From the IMG/VR virus record IMGVR_UViG_3300005613_000129, positions 1-43,104 of that record: DNA of 43,104 nt; one strand, written 5' to 3'. Shown here piece by piece: positions 21,501 to 32,251 of the stretch. A model generated the notes under the pieces. It was given only the letters and a program-made list of their open reading frames with translations. It was not told where the DNA came from and did not search any database. Each line of letters starts with the position of its first letter. Within the stretch, counting starts at the first letter, position 1. Both the position numbers and the translations under genes were made by a program. This DNA comes from a virus.

Positions 21501-23005
21501 GGGAACTACAAAAACTAGATGATATTGATTCTCTGCTTGATGGATTTAGAAAAACATTTCCAATATCTGATAATGGAAATAGATTTTCAATTATAACAAA
21601 AGATGGTTCAAATATTGATCTTAAATCTGTTCTTCTCATTTTTATTAATGATGTGCTCCAAGAACCTGATGTAGCATATACTTTCAATGGTGGAAGTTTA
21701 ATTGCATTTTCCGAAGCCCCAAAAAGTGGAGATAAATGCAAAATACTTTTTTACAGAGGAACTCCAAATATTGATGTTGTTGATATAGATATACTAGAAA
21801 CAGTAAAAACGGGCGATAAATTAAAAATAATTGGGGATGAAACTAAGTTTATAGAAAATAACAGGCTTGTAACTGATATTATTTTACCTGATACAACACA
21901 AACAAATCCATACAATTCAATTGGAGTTACATCAGATTTGGATTTTACAAGATCTGTAGAGTGGTGCAAACAAAGAAATGACACTACTATAGGTGGAATA
22001 GAAATTAATAAAGATCGAATAAGACTAGAACCTTTAATATTTCCAGTAAGTAACTTAATTCAATCGGTTGGCGTAGGATCCACACAAATTTTTGTAGATT
22101 CGGTTAAAATATCTTTTGATGTAGAAAATGAAAATACTTCATCTGATATTGTCAATAAAATTGAAATAATAGATAATAAAATTTCTTCAGTTGCGATAGC
22201 AACTGCTGTGGTTTCTTCTGGTGGAACAATACAATCTGTAAATATTATTGATGGTGGAACTGGATACATTACAAATCCAATTGTTTCAATTCAAAATCCC
22301 ATTGGTGTTGGATCTACTGGAATTGCCTCACTAGAAGCTTCTATTACAACTGGGATAGTTACCGGAATTAATGTAATTTCACCTGGATTTGGGTATACAT
22401 CCTCACATCCACCATTGATTTCGATCGAGCCACCAATTTTAACAAAGGAGTTTATTGATGGAGTTAATTATTTTGGAGACTTTGGTATAATTAGTGGAAT
22501 TAACACTGCAAATGTTGGATTAGCATCAACTGCTTTAATATTTGATCTTTATATTCCACAAGATTCATATCTAAAAAATTCATCAATTACAAATCCAATT
22601 ATATTAGAAAGTCAATTGGATGAAGGATATTATTTTAAGGTTTCAAATTCTGCAGTTGGTAATGGTGTAACTTCTTTAAGAAGTGATGGGTCAGTAATTG
22701 GAATTGGAACTACAGGAATAGACAATATCTATCAAGTAATTTCAGTATCAACTGGAACTACTGATGTATATGGAGTTGGAAGTGCTACCGTAGTTAAAGT
22801 AACAGTTAGTGTTTCTGATTATAATGGATTATCTGGGATTGGATATAGTTCTTATTATGGAGATTATAGTTGGGGAGTAATAAATGTTTCAAATATTACA
22901 AATAATTTTTCTGTTGGTAATGATTATGGTGTTGTTGGTATCAATAGCACTCCAATTGTTAGAAGATATAATCAACTGAGAGTTCAAAATTATAATAATA
23001 TATAA
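18509..23005 (+). CDS. Large structural protein of beta-rich repeats (1498 aa)
   Basis: The product begins MVTKVRAKKFYLAVQDDRFN. It lies between the gp7-like giant and gp8 in the late operon, so it is probably a baseplate or tail-fibre-associated virion protein. Visible modules include GSGY-type repeats (ITNPGSGYTSTNPPQVVF near residue 888, IIDGGTGYITNPIV near 1246, ISPGFGYTSSHPPLISI near 1289). A segment near residues 436-492 closely matches part of the tail sheath encoded at the window end (AGVGT...SLASTISS...VTF). A fibre-like module near residue 1050 (FINDVLQEPDVAYTFNGGSL) resembles repeats in cyanophage fibre proteins. No T4 homologue is recognised. Confidence 0.75.
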   Translation: MVTKVRAKKFYLAVQDDRFNDKVQSSILTALTDGNELYLNQYGKMFTENELGNFDITKVDNNAVLEFYPLDGRINEYRYSFISYDTKKNIFDNDSYDFGNTVSIASTFSNIVSSGTSVVYKIQPNFTSAKILIELSSVSGSSYEYNEINLVYDGSNVHFSEFGRITTSNDTYKNLVGIGTYDVLKSGSDLDVIFYPNVTDSLRCNAFGVSIASTNSSAISSRPLKYADVGSKTVSIASSSTPTAEFVSSYSLNYNFGYFIVQITDTTNNQIQLSEIAILNNEITSTIIEYGNVYSDNSLGSFDSTIGASVELLFTPNPDIDISITLLQHSVTYLEFASFPVSINFKNAELSTGISKFTSSSDLNFKKDFDLTHNFAPIFERRFDGSVEYTNTNFSGVDLTRNLIYVPGHFFNSGEKVLYKSNLFTYIELSTTQVSSTAGVGTNIIDVDSTVGVKVNDYFSDSYVPIIAVNSGSISLASTISSEITVGSAVTFYGLFESEFTQESTFSNIGIAETYISGIGITDKLSGDLYAYKYDNKFIGLCTSPFDSLSSPPNLINLNSVGIGDNHYIMSTNQNAKCIILIDNVIQSPIVSTGITAVLQNDLELLDTTLHFSGISSFFAGDLIKVENEIMKITSVGVGSTTFVEVERPTMGTILSTHQTESQITKLKGNYNIVGSKIYFSQAPYGPIYDQVNGDINIRSTFQGRVFLRSGIPNSDESTYEKNYVFDDINSQFDAATKDFTLTSNNQNITGFSTSNSILLINSIFQSPEDNYNLSEPGSETQVNFTGTATSALYDVNNAGVPRGGVIISVGSSNGFGYQPLVSAGGTAIVSVAGTIQSISIGNSGSGYRSGIQTNVRVGVQTLSIDTPNIEYIGTASINNGNIVSIAITNPGSGYTSTNPPQVVFDDPLSYSDLELIYIDNNSGIGTQAKIDIVVGQGSSIIDFTIKNYGYSYNEGDILTVQTGGATGIPTDASKPFEQFSIIVERTFADEFSGWSLGELQKLDDIDSLLDGFRKTFPISDNGNRFSIITKDGSNIDLKSVLLIFINDVLQEPDVAYTFNGGSLIAFSEAPKSGDKCKILFYRGTPNIDVVDIDILETVKTGDKLKIIGDETKFIENNRLVTDIILPDTTQTNPYNSIGVTSDLDFTRSVEWCKQRNDTTIGGIEINKDRIRLEPLIFPVSNLIQSVGVGSTQIFVDSVKISFDVENENTSSDIVNKIEIIDNKISSVAIATAVVSSGGTIQSVNIIDGGTGYITNPIVSIQNPIGVGSTGIASLEASITTGIVTGINVISPGFGYTSSHPPLISIEPPILTKEFIDGVNYFGDFGIISGINTANVGLASTALIFDLYIPQDSYLKNSSITNPIILESQLDEGYYFKVSNSAVGNGVTSLRSDGSVIGIGTTGIDNIYQVISVSTGTTDVYGVGSATVVKVTVSVSDYNGLSGIGYSSYYGDYSWGVINVSNITNNFSVGNDYGVVGINSTPIVRRYNQLRVQNYNNI

Positions 23006-23054
23006 TATGAGCAAACTATGAAAAAAATTTTATTTTTGTAGATTCAAAAATACA

Positions 23055-23062
23055 TATAAATA
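23055..23062 (+). promoter_or_regulatory. T4-type late promoter before gp8
   Basis: TATAAATA is a perfect T4-type late promoter core, 19 bases before the gp8 start codon, in the 76-bp gap after the 1498-aa gene. It gives gp8 and the genes after it their own late transcript. Confidence 0.8.
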
Positions 23063-23081
23063 CAAAAAAAGTAATAAGTAA

Positions 23082-24635
23082 ATGTCTGCGATTATAACAG
23101 ATCAGTTTAGAATATTAAGTGCAGAGAATTTTTCTCTATCGGTTGCATCTACTGCAAATTCTTATTATTCGTTTGTTGGATTGACTAATTCAACCGAATA
23201 TAAGACTGATTGGGAACAATCTCCGTTATCACCGATTGATTCATTTGACAATTATAATGATGTGTGGGACACCATAATTGGACTAAAAAAAATAAATTCG
23301 GATGATGTAAGTCAGGTAATCAGAAGAATTGATTGGGTGTCTGGTAATACTTATGATATGTATCGCCACGACATAAGCAGAAATAATTTATCAAAGCCAT
23401 CAAATAAAACTAGTTTATATGAATCAAATTTTTATGTAATGAATAGTGACTACAGAGTTTATATTTGCCTCCACAATGGAACAGATCCAGAAAATCCAAA
23501 TGGAAGGCCATCACTTGATGAGCCTACATTTACTGATCTTGAGCCAAGGCCAGCTGGTGTGAGTGGTGATGGATATATTTGGAAATATCTATATACAATA
23601 AAACCTAATAATCTTATAAAATTTGATTCCTTAAATTATATCCCAACACCAAAAAATTGGAGTACAAATGCAGAAAATGCACCAATTCGAGACAATGCTA
23701 ATAGTTCCGCGAGTGGACAACTAAAAACAATTATTATCACAAATAGAGGAAGTGGACTTGGCGACGAGCCAAAATCTTATACAAATGTCCCAATTGTTGG
23801 TGATGGTAATGGGGCAGAAGCAACAATAGTTGTTGGAAACGATTCTACAGTAGAATCAATCAATATTACATCTGGTGGACAAAACTATACATATGGTGTG
23901 GTAGATTTAGTTGCCGGAAATGTACCAATAGGAGATTCCCAACCATCATTTGATGTCATAATTCCTCCACCCGGGGGACATGGAAAAAATATTTACAGCG
24001 AGTTGGGAGCAAAAAATATTTTAGTTTATTCTAGAATAGAAAATGATAATTTGGACCCAGATTTTATCACTGGAAATAAAGTTGCAAGAATTGGAATAAT
24101 TAAAAATCCACTTTTTTTTGATACTACTAGTAGTTTGTTGAATAAACAAAAAGCAAGTAATACTTACGCAATTAAATTAACCGGAGATTTTGAATCTGCT
24201 ACATTTGCTTCAAATTCTAAAATTACTCAAACTATTGCTGGAGTTGGAACTGCAGTTGGTAGAGTCGTGTCTTATGATAATAGGACAGGAGTTTTAAAAT
24301 ATTGGCAAGATAGAAGTATTGTTGGATTTGAGACTGGAAGTAGCTCTTTGGACAATACTCCAGAATATGGATATAATTTAATTCGGTTTTCTTCTTCTGG
24401 TGGGACCATCAATGGCGAATTAAATAATCTACCAATAGATACAACATTTAGTGGATTTACTACTACATTTGGGCTAAATAATATTACATATAATCTTGGT
24501 CAAGATTTTTCAAATGGACTGGCAAATCCAGAAGTCAAAAAGTATTCTGGTGAGCTAATTTATATTGACAATAGACCATCAATCACAAGATCACAGAACC
24601 AAAAAGAAGACATCAAAGTTATTTTGCAATTCTAA
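23082..24635 (+). CDS. gp8: Baseplate wedge protein gp8
   Basis: The protein is 517 aa, against 334 in T4. The N-terminal half (SAIITDQFRILSAENF, FDNYNDVWDTIIGLKKINSD, VIRRIDWVSGNTYDMYRHD) is the conserved gp8 core, continuing to GDGYIWKYLYTI near residue 163. A later region (residues about 218-290) holds beta modules of the GSG type (ITNRGSGLGDEP, ITSGGQNYTYGVVDL), which accounts for the extra length. gp8 dimers form the outer part of each wedge. Preceded by a perfect late promoter and followed after nine bases by the DUF4815 giant. Confidence 0.9.
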   Translation: MSAIITDQFRILSAENFSLSVASTANSYYSFVGLTNSTEYKTDWEQSPLSPIDSFDNYNDVWDTIIGLKKINSDDVSQVIRRIDWVSGNTYDMYRHDISRNNLSKPSNKTSLYESNFYVMNSDYRVYICLHNGTDPENPNGRPSLDEPTFTDLEPRPAGVSGDGYIWKYLYTIKPNNLIKFDSLNYIPTPKNWSTNAENAPIRDNANSSASGQLKTIIITNRGSGLGDEPKSYTNVPIVGDGNGAEATIVVGNDSTVESINITSGGQNYTYGVVDLVAGNVPIGDSQPSFDVIIPPPGGHGKNIYSELGAKNILVYSRIENDNLDPDFITGNKVARIGIIKNPLFFDTTSSLLNKQKASNTYAIKLTGDFESATFASNSKITQTIAGVGTAVGRVVSYDNRTGVLKYWQDRSIVGFETGSSSLDNTPEYGYNLIRFSSSGGTINGELNNLPIDTTFSGFTTTFGLNNITYNLGQDFSNGLANPEVKKYSGELIYIDNRPSITRSQNQKEDIKVILQF

Positions 24636-24644
24636 GTAAGAGTT

Positions 24645-27600
24645 ATGCCACAAGAAACTAATCTCAATGTCTCACCATATTTTGACGACTTTGATAAAAC
24701 TGATAATTATCATAAAGTTTTATTTAAGCCTGGATACCCAGTACAAGCAAGAGAATTAACAACATTACAATCAATACTTCAAAATCAAGTAGAACAGTTT
24801 GGTTCTCATTTCTTCAGAGAAGGGGCAAAAGTAATTCCTGGTCAACTGACTTATGTTAGTAACTTTTATGCAGTAGAAATAAATAGTGAGTTTTTTGGCA
24901 CCCCAGTTAATCTTTATTTAAATGATTTGATTGAATCCATAATATATGGCAGATCTTCTGGAGTAAAAGCAAAAATAGTTAAAGTTATAACAGCAGAAGA
25001 TTCGGAGAGAGGAAATATAACATTATATGTAGATTATTTGGAATCATCAACATCAGATTTTTCCAAACGAGAATTTTCTGATGGAGAAATTTTATATTCA
25101 GATTCCCCAATACAATTCGGAAATACTTTTATTTCATCTGGGGAAGGATTTGCTTCTACCATATCAACAAATTCTACTTCCACTGGATCTGCATTTGCGT
25201 TATCGAATGGAGTATATTTTTTAAGAGGAGCATTTGTAGAAGTCAGGGATGAAATACTAATTTTGGACCAATATGATAATAAACCAAGTTATAGAGTTGG
25301 ATTATCGATAAGTGAGGAAATTATAACATCGGATGATGATTTTTCATTGACTGACAACGCACAAGGTTTTAATAACTATTCTGCTCCTGGTGCAGATAGA
25401 TTAAAAATATCAGCTATATTATCTAAAAAAGATATAAATGATTTTGATAACGCTAATTTTGTTCAATTAGCTACAGTACAAAATGGCATTTTAAGAGAAA
25501 TAAACAATAATACAGATTATAATATTCTTGGCGATGAACTAGCAAAAAGAACATTTGATGAGTCTGGTCACTATTATACTAAATCATTTACAACATATTG
25601 CAAAGAAAGTCTAAATGATGGCATTGGAAATGGTGGTATCTTTAAGGAAGGAGAACTTACATATTCCGGATCAGTCCCAAGTGAAGATTTGGCAATTTAT
25701 AAAATCAGCCCAGGAAAAGCATATGTTAAAGGCTATGAAGTAGATTTCCAGGGACCGACATTATTAGATGTATTAAAACCAAGAACTACAAAAACAATTC
25801 AAAGTCAAGCTGTAAATTTTGGATTTAATCCCACATTAACCGTAAATAATGTAACTGGATCTCCACTAATTGATTTCAATACATCAACAACATTGAGTTT
25901 AAGGGACGACAGAGTTTCTAATGACCCTGGTTCTGCGGCGGGAAATGAAATTGGAATAGCTAGGGTATATGATTTTGTTCTTGAGCAAGGTGGATATGAT
26001 GTAGAAACTTTAGATACAAATAGATGGGATTTAACTTTATTTGATGTCCAGACATATTCAAAACTGACTTTAAGTGAACCAGTCACTCTAACTATTCCGA
26101 CTTATGTCCAGGGAGAACAAACTGGAGCAACTGGATATTTAAAAGATTCAGTATCGGGACTAAGTACAATAACTCTATATCAGATAAGAGGACAGTTTTC
26201 AGAAAAAGAAAACATAATTTTTAATAATTCAGATGAAAATGAATCTTTTAGATATGTAACCGATATTAAAAATTATGGAATATCTGATATAAAATCTGTA
26301 TATTCATCTAATGTTGGTTCTGGGATTACATTTACGGCAGATACAGTACAAACAGTTTCTAATATTATTGGAAATGCGACTATAACTCAAGGTAGTGCCG
26401 GTATTTCCACAGTCACAGTTAATGGTGATAATATATCTGGAATTGTAACAACTGGAAATATCATAAGATACAGTCAGCCAGGAATTTCTACAATTTCTTA
26501 TGCAAAAGTCGAAGATGTATTTTTCTTGGCATCTGAATTCCAAATCTCCCCAGTTGAAAGTGTTCAAGGAGTAGCATATGGAAGCCTGCCAACTTCAGAA
26601 ATTAATGTAAATGATTTATCTATATTGACAACTAGACTTCAATCTAGTGGAGATAGTGGAAATGTAACAAGTAATAATTCACTCTTTAGTATTTTACCAA
26701 AATCAAATATCGAATCAGTAGATTTAACTGAGTCTCAGATAACGATAAGAAAACAATTTAGTAATATTACTATATCCAGTAATTCGACTGACCCAATTGA
26801 TGCTGGACAAAATGAAGTATTTTTGCCTTTTGACGAAGAGCGTTATATATTGATCAGAAGTAATGGTAGTTTAGAAACATTAACTTCTGATAAATTTGAA
26901 TTTCAGTCTGGATCAACGAGATTGGTTATTAATAACTTAGGTGCAAATGATACCGGAGCAATTTTAATTGCAACAATTAGAAAAAGTAAAATAAAATCAA
27001 AAAATAAGAAAAAGAAAATAGTAGATAGTATAATAATTAACAAATCATCAAATTCATATTCTGGAATTGGACAATCTTCCACAAATGATGGCTTAACCTA
27101 TGGTAATTATCCATATGGAACTAGAGTTCAAGATAAAGAGATTTGTTTGAATTATCCAGATATTAATTTATTGTATGGAGTCTTTGAATCTAAAGATTCT
27201 AATGATCCAGACTCACCATCTGCAACTATTGGATCTATGGATGGCGCAACTGCAACAACAAATGATTTAATAATCGGAGAAACATTAATTGGTTCTATTA
27301 GTGGCGCAAGAGCACTTTACACAGAAAAAAAAAGTGATACTTCAATTGGCTTTATTTACGAAAATAATATCAACTTTACAAATGGTGAGCTTATAAAATT
27401 TACACAATCAAATGTAAATGGCGTAATTGGATCTATCAATACTGGAAGTACTAATGTAACAGATAGATATAAATTAGACAATGGACAACGAGAAACTTAC
27501 ATTGACTATTCGAGATTAATACGAAACGCAGCATCACCAGAGCCAGAAAGAAAATTAAAGGTTTTTTTCATGCGTGGATTTTTTGAATCATCAGATGATG

Positions 27601-30600
27601 GTGATATTACAACTGTAAATTCTTATGCAACATTTAATTATAAAAATGAAATTCCCACAATTGCTGGATATAGAGTAACTGACTTAATTGATTTGAGGCC
27701 AAGAGTAGGTGATTATAGTGTATCAGAAGGAAACAGATCTCCATTTGAATTTGAAGGGAGAGACTTTTCTGGTTCTAATCATAGTTCTAAAAATATAATT
27801 TCTTCCGACGAATCATTAATTCTTACTTACTCTTATTATTTACCAAGAATTGATAGAATTTATCTGAGCAAAGACAAATCATTTGTTGTGAAATATGGCA
27901 ATCCATCAGATAATCCAGTTTTGCCAGAGGAAGTTTCTGGTGCAATGAATATTGCAAATATATATCTTCCAGCTTATTTGTATAATACATCCGATGCTAA
28001 AATTGAATTTATTCAACACAAAAGATATCAGATGCGAGATATTTTTAATCTCGAATCTAGAATTAAAAATTTAGAATATTATACTTCACTTTCTTTACTC
28101 GAAACAAACACTCAAAATCTTTTTGTTGACGATGGAGATGGCCAAAATAGATTTAAGTCTGGTTTTTATGTCGATAATTTTGGATCACTTTTGACGCAAG
28201 ATTTGACAAATGGAGTAAAAAACAGTATCGACACAAAACGAGGTGAACTTAGACCATCACATTATACAACAAATTTGAAGTTGGAAGTCGCAAACAATAC
28301 AATAACTGGCATTGGGACATCATCTCAGTCAAATGGAGACAAAAAATATGCAGAAATATTTGGTTCTAATATAAAAAGAAGTGGTGATGTTGTTACTTTA
28401 GACTACTCTGAAACTTCTTGGCTAAGACAGCCATTTGCTACAAGAACTGAGAATGTGACTCCTTTCTTTGTAAAGCTTTGGGAAGGTTCTATTCAACTTT
28501 ACCCAACCGTAGATGTTTGGATTGATACAAACAGACTAGAACTCAATAATGTTGAAATGGAAGGTTCTTTCTTGGGGATAGCCGAGGCATTGAGAACAGA
28601 AATTTCAACCAATGAAGATGGAGAAAGACTAGGAGTAAGTCCAGTTATCTGGAATTCTTGGGAGACTACTGGAGTAGATCTCAATCGAAGAGTTGAACGA
28701 AATAGCAGCACTAGCACTAGTAGGGGGACATCAACTTCCAGCAGACAGGGAACTGCAGCAGAATTCCAAAGATTTACTGGCCAGAGTGCTGCAAATGGAG
28801 TACCAAGAACATTTAGAGTTGGTGAGGTTAGAGATACGACTACAAGGCGCACCGTGACGACAACTAATACCTTCATGGATATTAGGCTAGATCAACAAAG
28901 AACTGGAATACAAAATACAGTAAATGAACAAATTGACACCGAATCTTTAGGTGACCGAATAGTTAGAAGAGATATTATAACTTTCATGAGGTCTAGAAAT
29001 ATAGAATTTACTTCTAGACAAATGAAACCATATACTGAAGTCTATCCTTTCTTTGATGGAGTCAATGTTAGTGATTATTGCTTCAGTAAGTTAATAGAAA
29101 TAGAAATGATATCTGGTACATTTGAAGTTGGCGAAACAGTAATTGGTGGTCTGCTGAATACGGCTGTAGTGGGAACAAACCCAGAAATAATATCATTTAG
29201 AGTGGCACAATCAAACCATAAGTATGGAGAATATGATAACCCAACTGATGTTTTTGATAGAAATCCATATAATAGAGAAATAAACATTCCAGAGTTTTAC
29301 TCATCGACCAGTACTACACTAAATATTGATACTTTTTCTTTGGCAGACGAATCAACTCCGCAATTTAGTGGAATTATAAAGCAATCAATGACACTTAGGG
29401 GATTAAGTTCCGGCGCAGAAGCAATTGTAACTAATGTGAGACTTGTTACCGATAGAGTTGGCACATTAATTGGTTCATATCAAGTTCCAAGCTCATCAAT
29501 AGACTCAAATCCAGCATTCGAAACCGGACGCTCTAGATTTAGATTGACTAGTAGTTCAACTAATTCACAAATTCCTGGCGTAGTAACTACAGTTGCCGAA
29601 GAAACTTTTTATTCACAAGGTGATGTCGATTCAACACAAGAAGTTACACTATCATTGAGAAATGCTAGAGTTGAAGTAGATGACAGCTTTAGGCAAACTA
29701 GAGCACTATCCGATTCTGCATTATTAGATACACAAACGACTGTATCTAGCTCTACTTCTAGATCAAATCCAAGACTTACTGGAGAATACAGAGATCCACT
29801 AGCACAATCTTTTATTGTCGATGACCCAACTGGAGTCTATATAACAAAAGTAGATCTATATTTCCGCACTAAGGATGAAACACTGCCGGTAACAGTACAA
29901 ATCAGAGAGGTAGAACTTGGAACTCCAAGTCAAAAAATACTTCCATTCTCTGAAGTTGAATTGACCCCAGATAAAATTAATTTGTCTGATGATGCGTCAG
30001 TTGCAACATCTTTTGTTTTTGAATCTCCTGTTTATCTAGAAAGTCAAAGAGAATATGCCATCATTGTCATTTCAAATTCAAATGAGTATAATGTGTGGAT
30101 TTCTAGATTAGGGGAATCTGATGTTGCCACATTAGCAACAGAACAAAATCAAATCCTTGTAACAACTCAAAGACTACTTGGATCCCTATTCAAATCACAA
30201 AATGCCTCCACCTGGACTCCAAGTCAATATGAAGATTTGACATTTGAACTCCATAGAGCAGATTTTGAAACATCTGGTTTCGTTCAACTATTTAATTCTA
30301 ATCTACCTGAAAATCTCCAGGTAATGACTAAAGATCCACTTACTATTGAATCAAACAAAGTAAAAGTATCTCTATCTTCTACCATAACAAATACAGACCT
30401 AAGCCTTGGCAACACTGTCATACAACAGCCAGCTGATCTATCAACTGCTTTTGGTAATCTTGTTGGTTATGCTGGTAGTGCATTTGGTACTCTTAATATT
30501 GTGGCTGCTGGAGTTGGATATACTGGCTCTAATACCACATATACTGGAGTTGCACTCACGAGTATAACTGGATCTGGCGTCAATGCAACTGCAAATATTA

Positions 30601-32249
30601 CAATCAATGATGGTGGTGTTGTTGCTGCAGGTGCCACTATTCTAGTTGGAGGATCTGGATATGTTGTTGGTGATATACTAGAACCAATTTCTGTTGGCGC
30701 ACAAAATTTGGGTTTAGGAATGCGGCTAAGTGTTTCTGAAATTTCTGGTAGAAATGAATTAATTATTAATAATGTACAGGGTGAATTTACTACAGTTCCA
30801 AGTGATAAAATTAAATTTGTTAATAATTCGGGAATAACAACTGATTTTAGTGATGATGGAACTGAATTTTCTATATCAAATATTAATATTTTAACAAATG
30901 GAGAACATATAAAAGTATTCCATAGAAATCATGGAATGCATTCTTCTTCTAATAATGTTATAATTCGAGATATAAAATCCGATATTGATCAAGTTTCTCT
31001 TACTTCACAGTATCCTAGTGCTTCTGGATCTTCTAGCGAAATTACTATTTCTGATGCATCAGAATTTACAACATTTGAAAATGTGGCAGTGAGTGCTTTA
31101 TATAAAGGTTATATTAAAATACTTGATGAGATTTTAAGTTATGAGGGAGTAAATCTATCCACAAACACGCTAACTGGAGTATCCAGAGAAATTGACTCAA
31201 CTAAAGGATTTAATTATCCAGTAGGAACTGCGGTTGAAAAATATGAATTGGGTGGAGTCTCACTCAGAAGAATCAATAAGACACATGATCTTTCTGATGT
31301 TGATAATACAATTTCAGACAAAATTGGTGCAAATCACTATTACATAAAAATTGTTATGTCTTCTAATGGGGAAGACAGAAGTATAAGCACTGGATACGGA
31401 AAACTAAAGTTTAATAGAACTAAGCAATCTGGTGGATCGATTGGCAAGGCAACCTATAATATTCCGTTTGAAGCCATAATTCCTAATATCAGACAAATTG
31501 CACCAGTTGGAACTGGAATAAGATCTTCGGTGAGAACAGTAAGTGGAACAAGTCTTGGCGGAAATGAAGTTTCTTTTATTGATAGAGGATTGCAAGATAT
31601 TACAAACTCTAAAATTAATTACTTCGATTCTCCTAGAGTTGTTGCATCAAAAGTCAACGAGACAAATTACCTCACTGATTTACCAGGTAATAAATCATTA
31701 AATGTTAATTTATTCTTTACCTCTTCCGACTCTAGGATTAGTCCAAGTATAGATCTATCAAATAATAGCTTGGTTCTTATAAGTAATCGAGTCAATAATC
31801 CCATTTCTAACTATGCGAATGACCCAAGAGTAAATTCAATTTCCGATGATCCAACTTTATTTACCTACATCTCAAATCAAATTGCATTGGAAACTGCTGC
31901 GTCTTCAATTAAAGTCCTATTAGATGGATATATTCACAATAAATCAGATCTAAGAGCGTTCTATGCAATAGAAAACAGTAATGTATTTGTTCCTTTCCCA
32001 GGATATGCAAACATTGACACAAATGGAACTGTAATTGATGGCAAAAATAGTAATGGAAGTCCCGACAAAAAAATGACAAAACAAGATAGATATATCAATA
32101 ATCCATTACAATCTGACTTTAAAGAATATACATTCACAATTGACTTAAATCAAACTTTTAAACAATTTAGAATTAAACTGATAGGTACAAGCGAAAATCA
32201 GGCTTATGTTCCAATTATTAGAAATCTCAGAGTAATTGCTCTTGCATAA
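24645..32249 (+). CDS. DUF4815-type giant tail/baseplate protein
   Basis: The protein is 2534 aa. The N-terminal ~400 residues carry the DUF4815 pattern common to cyanomyovirus tail proteins (FDKTDNYHKVLFKPGYPVQA, RELTTLQSILQNQVEQFGSH, KISPGKAYVKGYEVDF). A middle conserved part includes GYRVTDLIDLRPRVGDYSV and YQMRDIFNLESRIKNLEYYT. The C-terminal third contains GSGY-type repeats near residues 1954 and 1999, then a module near residue 2125 (DASEFTTFENVAVSALYKGY), and ends with a domain (FKEYTFTIDLNQTFKQFRIK) like terminal domains of virion proteins. Position after gp8 corresponds to the T4 gp9/gp10 region (fibre-attachment and tail-pin proteins), so a peripheral baseplate role is likely; direct homology to either is not visible. 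Confidence 0.78.
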   Translation: MPQETNLNVSPYFDDFDKTDNYHKVLFKPGYPVQARELTTLQSILQNQVEQFGSHFFREGAKVIPGQLTYVSNFYAVEINSEFFGTPVNLYLNDLIESIIYGRSSGVKAKIVKVITAEDSERGNITLYVDYLESSTSDFSKREFSDGEILYSDSPIQFGNTFISSGEGFASTISTNSTSTGSAFALSNGVYFLRGAFVEVRDEILILDQYDNKPSYRVGLSISEEIITSDDDFSLTDNAQGFNNYSAPGADRLKISAILSKKDINDFDNANFVQLATVQNGILREINNNTDYNILGDELAKRTFDESGHYYTKSFTTYCKESLNDGIGNGGIFKEGELTYSGSVPSEDLAIYKISPGKAYVKGYEVDFQGPTLLDVLKPRTTKTIQSQAVNFGFNPTLTVNNVTGSPLIDFNTSTTLSLRDDRVSNDPGSAAGNEIGIARVYDFVLEQGGYDVETLDTNRWDLTLFDVQTYSKLTLSEPVTLTIPTYVQGEQTGATGYLKDSVSGLSTITLYQIRGQFSEKENIIFNNSDENESFRYVTDIKNYGISDIKSVYSSNVGSGITFTADTVQTVSNIIGNATITQGSAGISTVTVNGDNISGIVTTGNIIRYSQPGISTISYAKVEDVFFLASEFQISPVESVQGVAYGSLPTSEINVNDLSILTTRLQSSGDSGNVTSNNSLFSILPKSNIESVDLTESQITIRKQFSNITISSNSTDPIDAGQNEVFLPFDEERYILIRSNGSLETLTSDKFEFQSGSTRLVINNLGANDTGAILIATIRKSKIKSKNKKKKIVDSIIINKSSNSYSGIGQSSTNDGLTYGNYPYGTRVQDKEICLNYPDINLLYGVFESKDSNDPDSPSATIGSMDGATATTNDLIIGETLIGSISGARALYTEKKSDTSIGFIYENNINFTNGELIKFTQSNVNGVIGSINTGSTNVTDRYKLDNGQRETYIDYSRLIRNAASPEPERKLKVFFMRGFFESSDDGDITTVNSYATFNYKNEIPTIAGYRVTDLIDLRPRVGDYSVSEGNRSPFEFEGRDFSGSNHSSKNIISSDESLILTYSYYLPRIDRIYLSKDKSFVVKYGNPSDNPVLPEEVSGAMNIANIYLPAYLYNTSDAKIEFIQHKRYQMRDIFNLESRIKNLEYYTSLSLLETNTQNLFVDDGDGQNRFKSGFYVDNFGSLLTQDLTNGVKNSIDTKRGELRPSHYTTNLKLEVANNTITGIGTSSQSNGDKKYAEIFGSNIKRSGDVVTLDYSETSWLRQPFATRTENVTPFFVKLWEGSIQLYPTVDVWIDTNRLELNNVEMEGSFLGIAEALRTEISTNEDGERLGVSPVIWNSWETTGVDLNRRVERNSSTSTSRGTSTSSRQGTAAEFQRFTGQSAANGVPRTFRVGEVRDTTTRRTVTTTNTFMDIRLDQQRTGIQNTVNEQIDTESLGDRIVRRDIITFMRSRNIEFTSRQMKPYTEVYPFFDGVNVSDYCFSKLIEIEMISGTFEVGETVIGGLLNTAVVGTNPEIISFRVAQSNHKYGEYDNPTDVFDRNPYNREINIPEFYSSTSTTLNIDTFSLADESTPQFSGIIKQSMTLRGLSSGAEAIVTNVRLVTDRVGTLIGSYQVPSSSIDSNPAFETGRSRFRLTSSSTNSQIPGVVTTVAEETFYSQGDVDSTQEVTLSLRNARVEVDDSFRQTRALSDSALLDTQTTVSSSTSRSNPRLTGEYRDPLAQSFIVDDPTGVYITKVDLYFRTKDETLPVTVQIREVELGTPSQKILPFSEVELTPDKINLSDDASVATSFVFESPVYLESQREYAIIVISNSNEYNVWISRLGESDVATLATEQNQILVTTQRLLGSLFKSQNASTWTPSQYEDLTFELHRADFETSGFVQLFNSNLPENLQVMTKDPLTIESNKVKVSLSSTITNTDLSLGNTVIQQPADLSTAFGNLVGYAGSAFGTLNIVAAGVGYTGSNTTYTGVALTSITGSGVNATANITINDGGVVAAGATILVGGSGYVVGDILEPISVGAQNLGLGMRLSVSEISGRNELIINNVQGEFTTVPSDKIKFVNNSGITTDFSDDGTEFSISNINILTNGEHIKVFHRNHGMHSSSNNVIIRDIKSDIDQVSLTSQYPSASGSSSEITISDASEFTTFENVAVSALYKGYIKILDEILSYEGVNLSTNTLTGVSREIDSTKGFNYPVGTAVEKYELGGVSLRRINKTHDLSDVDNTISDKIGANHYYIKIVMSSNGEDRSISTGYGKLKFNRTKQSGGSIGKATYNIPFEAIIPNIRQIAPVGTGIRSSVRTVSGTSLGGNEVSFIDRGLQDITNSKINYFDSPRVVASKVNETNYLTDLPGNKSLNVNLFFTSSDSRISPSIDLSNNSLVLISNRVNNPISNYANDPRVNSISDDPTLFTYISNQIALETAASSIKVLLDGYIHNKSDLRAFYAIENSNVFVPFPGYANIDTNGTVIDGKNSNGSPDKKMTKQDRYINNPLQSDFKEYTFTIDLNQTFKQFRIKLIGTSENQAYVPIIRNLRVIALA

Positions 32250-32251
32250 CT

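Noticed and set aside
10898-32249. The two giant structural ORFs have exactly the same length (2534 aa, 7605 bases), which suggested a duplication.
   Set aside because: Their sequences differ (gp7-like start and YHYH domain against a DUF4815 start); apart from the small shared modules there is no similarity, so equal length is a coincidence.
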